A DNA stretch of 5,710 nucleotides, taken from Methylacidiphilum caldifontis (GTDB lineage Bacteria > Verrucomicrobiota > Verrucomicrobiia > Methylacidiphilales > CAMAQI01). Positions 1-4,661 of this stretch are shown one piece after another. How positions within the stretch are numbered: the first letter of the stretch is position 1; each line of letters opens with the position of its first letter. Both the position numbers and the translations under genes were made by a program. Location: positions 1 through 5,710 of the forward strand of contig CAMAQI010000159.1 of assembly GCA_945860255.1 (NCBI GenBank). Reading direction: 5' to 3'. Below the pieces are notes generated by a model. The model worked only from the letters and a program-made list of their open reading frames with translations, was not told the origin of the DNA and made no database searches.

Positions 1-216
1 GGATTCGAGTTCTCAAACGGATCAGTCCATAAATGGGGATCACTTTATCGGGAGAGATTGCGGCTTTGGCACGCCGTAGTCCCGCAATTGCGCATGAGCG
101 TTAACCTAACAGAGCAAAAGAGGAAAATTCAATTCATTATTATTTTGAAAGCCAAGACAATTGCCTTTTCTCACATTATAACGGCCGTCACTGCGGATAT
201 CCTCCGTCCATTATAA
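1..216 (+). other. Unassigned upstream region; frame open from the window edge
   Basis: No gene is recognised here. Frame 1 is open from the first base for 71 codons to TAA at 214-216 and could be the end of a gene that starts outside the window. The translation (starting GFEFSNGSVHKW, ending TADILRPL) matches no family I know. An open frame of this length is not improbable by chance when six frames are considered. The other two plus frames stop at 30-32 and 77-79. On the minus strand, stops occur in all three frames. The stretch contains inverted repeats (57-88, 83-92, 174-219), which is more typical of an intergenic region. Confidence 0.3.
57..92. repeat. Overlapping inverted repeats with competing hairpins
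   Basis: ATTGCGG at 57-63 is a perfect inverted repeat of CCGCAAT at 82-88 (18-nt loop). The same left arm, 57-64, can instead pair with 73-80 (GCCGTAGT) as eight pairs including two G-U wobbles, around an 8-nt loop. The right side is also part of the 10-bp palindrome CGCAATTGCG at 83-92. The two hairpins exclude each other. No T-tract follows, so an ordinary intrinsic terminator is not supported. It could be a REP-like element, a protein-binding site or an RNA structure. Confidence 0.4.
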
Positions 217-219
217 ATG
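174..219. repeat. Imperfect 46-bp inverted repeat (quasi-palindrome)
   Basis: The arm 174-187 pairs with 205-219. The pairs are CATT/AATG, then, after a one-base bulge, ATAA/TTAT, then GG/CC and CG/CG, with two single mismatches (182/210 and 185/207). The loop holds the 8-bp palindrome GGATATCC (195-202), and the left arm includes another, ACGGCCGT (181-188). The octamer CATTATAA also occurs as a direct repeat at 174-181 and 209-216. The sequence after it is T-rich but has no continuous T-run, so a terminator is possible but unproven. An operator or a small MITE-like remnant are alternatives. Confidence 0.4.
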
Positions 220-300
220 TCTTTCTATCGATTCCTCTTTATTGGCGTCTTTTGCTTTTTCTTGGCGGTTAAAATCGTCTTTTCTCTTCGCTTAAGTTAA
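217..300 (+). CDS. Possible small hydrophobic membrane peptide (27 aa)
   Basis: ATG at 217 directly follows the TAA at 214-216 and opens a 27-codon frame ending in TAA at 298-300. The product begins MSFYRFLFIGVF and ends VFSLRLS. It has one hydrophobic stretch over residues 3-24, rich in Phe, Leu, Val and Ile, interrupted only by Arg5 and Lys19, with Arg25 at the end. That suits a single short membrane-spanning peptide. No Shine-Dalgarno sequence precedes it, but most genes in this window also lack one. The region is T-rich, which alone yields Phe/Leu-rich frames, so chance is a serious alternative. It lies 54 bp before mutM in the same frame. I recognise no family. Confidence 0.22.
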   Translation: MSFYRFLFIGVFCFFLAVKIVFSLRLS

Positions 301-354
301 TTCGCACGTGTGATCCTTGCCGACTTCTCTTCTTTAGGCTAATTCAATAAGACC

Positions 355-1200
355 ATGCCAGAACTTCCTGAAGTCGAAACGGTTGTCCGGGGGCTTGCCT
401 ATTTAGTAGGCAGGAAACTCCACTCGTTAGAAATCTTTGACTCTCGTGTTTGGTTTGAAAGTCCCCTCGATCCAAAATCTCTCAAGGGACTTCAACTACT
501 CGAGGTTGCGCGACGAGGGAAATATATCCTTTTGCGTTTTGAAAAAAATAGAACCGTTATTCAGCATTTGCGAATGACAGGAAAAATGCTCGACTCTAAG
601 AGTCAATTGATTCCTGATCCGGTTCGCAACGCGATTGGAAAAGGGGGGAAAGGATTCCAGATCCGATCACGATTCTCTTTTACCGGTTGTGATCTTTTCT
701 TTTATGATCCCCGTCGATTTGGAACGTTGACCTTAGTCTCTGATGAAGATCGTTACTTTCGCGAGAAAAAAATCGCCCCCGATCCCTTTCACCGACCCGA
801 GGAAGCCTTTCTCTGTTTTCAAGAGGGATTAAGAAAATGTAAGAAGCCGATTAAAACAGCACTTCTCGATCAAAGTATCATCGCGGGAGTCGGAAATATT
901 TATGCCGATGAAGCCCTCTTTCTCAGAAAGATTCATCCTCAGATTTTAGCATTAGAGATTCGTGAGTTAAAAAAACTTTGGCAAGAGATCGTTGCCTTAT
1001 TAGAGCGCTCAATTACTTCAGGCGGCTCCTCGATTCGTAATTATGTCAATGCCTCTGGAGAGGCCGGAACTTATGCGCAAAAGCATCTCGTTTATGGAAA
1101 AACAGGAGAGGCTTGCTCGCGCTGTGGAACTTTCATCTCTCGAATCCTTCTCGGCGGACGTGCGACTCACTTTTGTCCTTCCTGTCAGCCCAGGAGCTGA
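355..1200 (+). CDS. mutM: Formamidopyrimidine-DNA glycosylase (Fpg/MutM)
   Basis: Bifunctional base-excision repair enzyme that removes oxidised purines such as 8-oxoguanine and FapyG and cuts the resulting abasic site by beta/delta elimination; cytoplasmic monomer. At 281 aa it is slightly longer than E. coli Fpg. The N-terminus PELPEVETV supplies the catalytic Pro2 and Glu3. Lys56 (RRGKY) matches the catalytic Lys57 of E. coli. HLRMTGKM (71-78) and DPRRFG (118-123) are the void-filling and DNA-contact loops. The helix-two-turn-helix is at about 171-186 with Asn181. A C-terminal zinc finger has Cys254, Cys257, Cys274 and Cys277, with Arg269 in its hairpin. The segment between 78 and 117 is about 11 residues longer than in E. 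coli and lacks the usual KHxR motif. The start is fixed by the obligatory MPELPE and by an in-frame TAA at 340-342. No Shine-Dalgarno sequence is seen. It appears monocistronic and converges on mobA. Confidence 0.97.
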   Translation: MPELPEVETVVRGLAYLVGRKLHSLEIFDSRVWFESPLDPKSLKGLQLLEVARRGKYILLRFEKNRTVIQHLRMTGKMLDSKSQLIPDPVRNAIGKGGKGFQIRSRFSFTGCDLFFYDPRRFGTLTLVSDEDRYFREKKIAPDPFHRPEEAFLCFQEGLRKCKKPIKTALLDQSIIAGVGNIYADEALFLRKIHPQILALEIRELKKLWQEIVALLERSITSGGSSIRNYVNASGEAGTYAQKHLVYGKTGEACSRCGTFISRILLGGRATHFCPSCQPRS

Positions 1201-1204
1201 ATAG

Positions 1205-1236
1205 CCCATCAACCCATCAACCCATCAGCCCATTAA
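1205..1236. repeat. Four tandem 8-bp repeats; G-quadruplex motif on the minus strand
   Basis: Four consecutive octamers lie 4 bp after the mutM stop: CCCATCAA, CCCATCAA, CCCATCAG, CCCATTAA. Because each starts with CCC, the minus strand reads as four GGG runs separated by 5-nt loops (1205-1231), which fits the canonical G3+N1-7 quadruplex pattern. Related isolated units recur at about 1389-1404 (CCATTAG then CCCATTTT). Confidence 0.8.
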
Positions 1237-1292
1237 CCTTTAGCAAATAACTAACAGCCACCCGCTATGAAAAAGAGAATTTTGCATCCATT

Positions 1293-1354
1293 AACAGGAT
1301 GAACAGGATAAAGACCAAAGAATTTTTTTTAAATTTATCCTCCCCATCCTCCCT
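1293..1354. repeat. Two pairs of tandem 9-bp repeats
   Basis: AACAGGATG and AACAGGATA are adjacent at 1293-1310. ATCCTCCCC and ATCCTCCCT are adjacent at 1337-1354. Between them lies an A/T-rich stretch with an eight-T run (1323-1330). I recall AACAGGAT-type short repeats as common between genes in many unrelated bacteria, but cannot verify that here. No coding function is visible. The remaining spacer to 1445 is A/T- and pyrimidine-rich and I see no strong intrinsic terminator for either convergent gene. Confidence 0.6.
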
Positions 1355-1445
1355 ATCAATGCAAAAAACTGCCTTTGAATTTCAGGAATCCATTAGCCCA
1401 TTTTTCATCCTTAGTCCCTCACTCCTAAAATCATTTTTAAAATGG

Positions 1446-2039
1446 TCAACTTTGGGTTGTTTTTGTGATTTCCGTAAATTCTTGAACGCTATTTACATTG
1501 GTATATTGAACGATGCATTCCGAAGGGATCTCGATCGAAATCATTTTTTTTTCCTCAACCCATTTTCTTAAAAGCCGCTGGATCGATCGATCTCCCTTTT
1601 CTAAGGAATCCTGAATTTCTTTTTTTAGAATCGTTGGATAAAGGGCGACTAACGGTTCAAAATAAGATTTATTCCAGTAAACCGCACCACCATCCTCCGA
1701 GGCTGCGGCGACTAAATTTTGTAATACAGAAACGGAAATCATCGGAAGATCGACCGCTAAAACCATCATCCATTTATTTTGAGCGACCTCCATTCCTGCA
1801 AGAATTCCTCCCATGGGACCTGCTTGTTCAAATCGATCCCAAACAAAGGTTTCATCGCATTCCCAATCGGATTGGCCTGATCCTCGGCTAATGAAAATTT
1901 TCTCAGCCCCGATCACTTTAAATTTTTCCAACTGGTGGAGCCATAACGGATTGCCCTGATAGCTTAAAAATGCTTTATCTGAGCCCATTCGGGAGGAAAG
2001 TCCGCCCGCAAGTAAAAGAGCTGAGAAAGGGTTTTTCAT
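1446..2039 (-). CDS. mobA: Molybdenum cofactor guanylyltransferase (MobA)
   Basis: Transfers GMP from GTP to molybdopterin-bound molybdenum to make the guanine dinucleotide form of the cofactor used by DMSO-reductase-family enzymes; cytoplasmic. The 197-aa length is normal. The nucleotide-binding signature LLAGGLSSRMGSDKAFL covers residues 9-25. GPMGGIL (74-80) is the second nucleotide contact. DLPM (97-100) carries the metal-binding Asp97. EPLVALYP (128-135) and the C-terminal NVNSVQEF (181-188, the family's NxNTPxD region) complete the fold. The start is fixed because only a few residues precede the signature. No other cofactor gene is next to it. It diverges from the DUF309 gene across 33 bp. 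A weak AU-rich hairpin could cover its start codon. A related nucleotidyltransferase of the NTP_transf_3 family with another substrate is the main alternative. Confidence 0.88.
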   Translation of the reverse strand: MKNPFSALLLAGGLSSRMGSDKAFLSYQGNPLWLHQLEKFKVIGAEKIFISRGSGQSDWECDETFVWDRFEQAGPMGGILAGMEVAQNKWMMVLAVDLPMISVSVLQNLVAAASEDGGAVYWNKSYFEPLVALYPTILKKEIQDSLEKGDRSIQRLLRKWVEEKKMISIEIPSECIVQYTNVNSVQEFTEITKTTQS

Positions 2040-2072
2040 CTTAAAGAAAAAAGATAGTCTCTCTTTTTAAAT
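2040..2072. promoter_or_regulatory. Short divergent intergenic region between mobA and the DUF309 gene
   Basis: Only 33 bp separate the two divergent start codons, so promoter elements for each gene must extend into the other gene's coding sequence. The gap is A/T-rich and nearly symmetric: TTAAA at 2041-2045 mirrors TTTAA at 2066-2070 around its centre. Neither start has a Shine-Dalgarno sequence in the gap. No convincing -35/-10 pair could be assigned on either strand, so this is inference from gene arrangement. Confidence 0.4.
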
Positions 2073-2525
2073 ATGAAGAGCAAAAAATCACCTCGTATTG
2101 CCGACCGCATTGAGAAACATCGATCTACTTCCTCTTTCTGGGATCCTCATTATCTCGGCTATTTTGAATGCTTTAACGAGCAGTCTTACTATGAAGCTCA
2201 TGATGTTCTCGAAGAGCTTTGGCTCGAAGACCGTGGAAGTGCGGAGGCTAATTTTTATAAAGGATTGATTCAATTTGCAGGGGCCTTTGTCCATCTTCAA
2301 AAAAACCGCCTCGAGCCTGGCTTTCGATTGTTCCTTCTTGCCGAAAACAATTTATCTCAATACGAAAACCGATATCAAGGACTCAACCTCTCCGATATCC
2401 TGCTCATCGGAAAAGAGTACCGAAATCGTCTCCAAATCTCGGAATTTAAGCTCAATCCTTGGTCTCCTCAGCATCCTCCACAACTTGCTTTTCCTACCTT
2501 TCAATCGTCCTCAGAGATTTCTTAA
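2073..2525 (+). CDS. DUF309 domain protein
   Basis: Small soluble protein of 150 aa belonging to the DUF309 family, whose biochemical role I do not know to be established. The family hallmark is clear: YYEAHDVLEELW at residues 39-50, with His43 and several conserved acidic residues, followed by FYKGLIQFAGAFVHL (61-75) and a helical segment to about residue 100. The family is predicted to be all-helical. The first 25 residues are basic and the last 25 are Pro/Gln/Ser-rich; both ends look flexible. There is no signal peptide or membrane segment. The start at 2073 is the only ATG upstream of the domain, but has no Shine-Dalgarno sequence. It ends 83 bp before parB on the same strand and could be cotranscribed with it, although a candidate promoter lies between them. 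Confidence 0.85.
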   Translation: MKSKKSPRIADRIEKHRSTSSFWDPHYLGYFECFNEQSYYEAHDVLEELWLEDRGSAEANFYKGLIQFAGAFVHLQKNRLEPGFRLFLLAENNLSQYENRYQGLNLSDILLIGKEYRNRLQISEFKLNPWSPQHPPQLAFPTFQSSSEIS

Positions 2526-2572
2526 TTCCACTAGAAATGGAAAGGAACCGGATTTTAGCTTTCTGATCCGAA

Positions 2573-2601
2573 TTGACCGCTCCCCCCTTTCTCTCTAAAG
2601 T
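2573..2601 (+). promoter_or_regulatory. Candidate sigma70-type promoter for parB
   Basis: TTGACC at 2573-2578 matches the -35 consensus at five of six positions. TAAAGT at 2596-2601, after a 17-bp spacer, matches the -10 at four of six. Transcription would begin at about 2608, essentially at the parB ATG (2609), implying a leaderless or nearly leaderless mRNA, which would agree with the absent Shine-Dalgarno sequence. A weak inverted repeat (CGGAT at 2549-2553, ATCCG at 2566-2570) lies just upstream. Matched by eye only. Confidence 0.3.
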
Positions 2602-2608
2602 CCTCCCC

Positions 2609-3493
2609 ATGGCTAAAACTGGACTCGGAAAAGGACTTGGCGCCCTCATGGGGACCTCTGCGATTGCAACCCCTCAACCCATTGCTGAAAAAGGGGAACG
2701 AGTTGAAAAGGTCACTTTAGACAAAATTGTCCCCAGTCCCTTCCAACCGCGAAAAACTTTTTCAGAGGAAGCGCTCAGCGAACTCTCTCAATCGATTCAA
2801 CAACAAGGAATCATTCAACCGCTGATCGTTCGATCGGTAAAAGGAAAGTACGAACTAATCGCTGGAGAGCGACGTTGGCGCGCTTCACAAAAGGCGGGAT
2901 TAAAAGAGATCCCTGTCATTGTCCGACAAGCGACCGATCGTGAGGTCCTTGAGCTGGCCTTAGTCGAAAACATGCAGCGATCGGATTTAAATCCGATCGA
3001 AGAGGCAGAGGGATTTTCACTGTTGGTTCGAGATTTTAAGTATACCCAAGAAGAGGTCGCCGATCGAGTCGGTAAAAGTCGTGCCGGGGTTGCGAATGCC
3101 CTGCGCTTACTTTCTCTTCCTGATTTAGTCCGAGGCTACATCTCCTCGAATCAAATTTCAGTCGGACATGGCAAAGTCATTCTCTCCCTTTCTCGTCAAG
3201 AGGAACAAACTCAAGTTGCTGACCGGATTATTCGCGAACATCTCACGGTCCGAGCCACGGAAAGGCTTGTCCAATCACTCCTCAATACCAATCCTCAGCG
3301 AATCATCCATTCAAAGAGAAAATCGACAACGGCAGGAAGTGCCGACTGGAAAGAGCTCGAAAACCGGCTTCAACGGAAATTTGCGACCAAAGTCCGATTA
3401 ATCGGAAATTCCAAAACTGGAAGAATAGAAATCGATTACTATAACTCAGAAGAGCTTGATCGCCTTCTCCAACTCCTCGGAGTCGCAGAGTAA
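2609..3493 (+). CDS. parB: Chromosome partitioning protein ParB
   Basis: CTP-dependent DNA clamp that loads at parS sites near the origin, spreads, recruits SMC and works with the ATPase ParA to segregate chromosomes. It is 294 aa, typical of chromosomal ParB. The N-terminal GLGKGLGAL (5-13) is the ParA-stimulating peptide. The CTP-binding core includes PFQPRK (44-49), GERRWRA (86-92) and ENMQR (120-124) followed by SDLNPIEEAE. The helix-turn-helix for parS is at about 146-170. A linker (about 230-245) leads to the C-terminal dimerisation domain (about 247-290). An in-frame TTG at 2573 would add 12 unconserved residues; the ATG was chosen because the conserved peptide starts right after it. 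No parA is adjacent and no parS is seen in the window. It is followed after 34 bp by glycosyltransferase genes, probably in the same operon. The coding sequence holds two perfect palindromes. Confidence 0.96.
   Translation: MAKTGLGKGLGALMGTSAIATPQPIAEKGERVEKVTLDKIVPSPFQPRKTFSEEALSELSQSIQQQGIIQPLIVRSVKGKYELIAGERRWRASQKAGLKEIPVIVRQATDREVLELALVENMQRSDLNPIEEAEGFSLLVRDFKYTQEEVADRVGKSRAGVANALRLLSLPDLVRGYISSNQISVGHGKVILSLSRQEEQTQVADRIIREHLTVRATERLVQSLLNTNPQRIIHSKRKSTTAGSADWKELENRLQRKFATKVRLIGNSKTGRIEIDYYNSEELDRLLQLLGVAE
2978..2999. repeat. Perfect 22-bp palindrome within parB
   Basis: The left arm CGATCGGATTT (2978-2988) is followed without spacer by its exact reverse complement (2989-2999); every one of the 11 base pairs matches. 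It lies over the codons for Arg124 to Ile130, in the conserved ENxQRxDLNP motif. It is not similar to the bacterial parS consensus apart from being a palindrome. It may be a protein-binding site or a by-product of codon choice. Confidence 0.9.
3393..3406. repeat. Perfect 14-bp palindrome within parB
   Basis: TCCGATTAATCGGA at 3393-3406 is a perfect palindrome in the part of parB encoding the C-terminal dimerisation domain (around Lys261 to Gly266). It shares the half-site TCCGAT/ATCGGA with the 22-bp palindrome 394 bp upstream, in the opposite arrangement. Confidence 0.8.
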
Positions 3494-3527
3494 CGCTCTT
3501 GGCTTCAATCAGAGAAAAACAGAATCC

Positions 3528-4661
3528 ATGAATTTTTGGATCGATGTCACGAATACCTGTAAAAGTGCACTCAATACTGGGGTCCCTCGGACAGTACGAG
3601 GAATCTATCGAATGCTCCAAAAACAGGGAAAAGTCACCCCAGTTCGTTGGGATCAACCCTTGCGTCAATATTGTCTTTTGACCTCTACCGAAAAACGAGC
3701 CCTCGATGGCGATCTCCAAGCGAGTCCCTCGAAACACTGGCGTTTTATCACGCGACACTTGAAAAAAATCGATCTGCTTTCACAAATGGGTCCCGATGAT
3801 TATTTTGTTCAAGTCGAAATTTTCCAGGATGACCGTAACGAATGGATCGAGCAAAATTTCTCTCGATTTAAATCAATCGCCGTATTTCATGATGCCATTG
3901 CCTGGACACATCCCGAACTCACGGCCCCTAAAAGAAGACCGCGGTTTGATGATTACATGACCTCTTTAAACCGCTTCTCTCAAGTCATCACCATCTCAGA
4001 AGAGTCAAAGCAGGCCCTTCAAAATCATTGGAATCAGCTTCCCCTCAATTGCTCAAAAACGATTTCCATCCTCCCTTGGCCTTCTGAATTTTCATCGGTC
4101 GACCGTCAAGCGGCCCCCGTCACTTCTCTCCCTGAGATTCTCACGATCTCCACGCTCGAACAACGTAAAAATCATCTCCTCCTTTTTCGTGCCTGCGAAT
4201 TACTCTGGAAAAAAGGACTCTCCTTTAAACTTCGTGTCATCGGAAAAAAATGTCCTTATTGGGGAGATCGAGTCGTTCAGGAGATCTTGCGACTTCAATC
4301 AAACGGTTATTCGATTCATTGGGAAAACCAAATTAGCGATGAGGAACTTCAAAAGGCCTATCTTCAATGCTCTTTTACGGTTTACCCTTCGTTGATCGAA
4401 GGATTTGGACTCCCCATTCTTGAAAGCCTCGCCCACCACCGCCCCGTGCTTTGCTCAGATCAAGGAGCGATTGCGGAGACAGCAAAATTAGGGGGTTGCT
4501 TAACGATCGATGTCACCTCCGTCGAAAAATTATCAGAAGGTTTGAGCGCACTCCTCTCTGATCAGGCACTGTACGATCGATTGCTCCACGAGATTCTCCA
4601 AATTCGTTTTTTAAATTGGAATGACTATCATCAAAAATTTCAGGAGATTCTTCACTCATGA
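3528..4661 (+). CDS. Family 4 (GT-B) glycosyltransferase
   Basis: Probably a retaining, nucleotide-sugar-dependent transferase that adds a sugar to LPS core, O-antigen or another surface glycan on the cytoplasmic face of the inner membrane; donor and acceptor cannot be read from sequence. It is 377 aa with two Rossmann-like halves. The N-half has MNFWIDVTNT, then NTGVPRTVR (16-24) and FHDAIAWTHPEL (120-131). The C-half has STLEQRKNH (208-216), the donor-phosphate-binding segment, and EGFGLPILE (291-299), the EX7E motif with Glu291 and Glu299. There is no signal peptide or membrane segment. A TTG at 3456 in the same frame would overlap parB by 38 bp and add 24 residues without family likeness, so ATG 3528 was chosen; AGAGA lies 12 nt before it, a weak ribosome site. 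It overlaps the next gene by 4 bp, implying translational coupling. Confidence 0.9.
   Translation: MNFWIDVTNTCKSALNTGVPRTVRGIYRMLQKQGKVTPVRWDQPLRQYCLLTSTEKRALDGDLQASPSKHWRFITRHLKKIDLLSQMGPDDYFVQVEIFQDDRNEWIEQNFSRFKSIAVFHDAIAWTHPELTAPKRRPRFDDYMTSLNRFSQVITISEESKQALQNHWNQLPLNCSKTISILPWPSEFSSVDRQAAPVTSLPEILTISTLEQRKNHLLLFRACELLWKKGLSFKLRVIGKKCPYWGDRVVQEILRLQSNGYSIHWENQISDEELQKAYLQCSFTVYPSLIEGFGLPILESLAHHRPVLCSDQGAIAETAKLGGCLTIDVTSVEKLSEGLSALLSDQALYDRLLHEILQIRFLNWNDYHQKFQEILHS
4642..4646 (+). promoter_or_regulatory. Ribosome binding site for the GT9 gene
   Basis: AGGAG at 4642-4646 lies 11 nt before ATG 4658, inside the end of the GT4 gene. It is the only clear Shine-Dalgarno core seen ahead of a gene in this window; the spacing is slightly long. 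Confidence 0.45.

Noticed and set aside
302..313. CACGTG-centred imperfect palindrome before mutM as a parS site
   Set aside because: Only the core CACGTG and the T/A pair three bases outside it agree with TGTTTCACGTGAAACA; the other flanking positions differ, so it is not a credible parS.
1205..1236. CRISPR-like array
   Set aside because: Units are 8 bp, directly adjacent, with no spacers.
1299..1571. 90-codon plus-strand frame in the mutM-mobA spacer
   Set aside because: It is made largely from short tandem repeats and low-complexity DNA, overlaps the end of mobA on the other strand and resembles no protein family.
2526..2542. Hairpin TTCCA/TGGAA right after the DUF309 stop as a terminator
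   Set aside because: Only five base pairs and no following T-run.
2573..2608. TTG at 2573 as the parB start
   Set aside because: It adds 12 residues without family likeness; the conserved GLGKGLGAL peptide begins just after ATG 2609.
3303..3758. 151-codon minus-strand frame across the parB/GT4 junction
   Set aside because: Antisense to two well-supported genes, with no recognisable domain; it is a shadow of their codon use.
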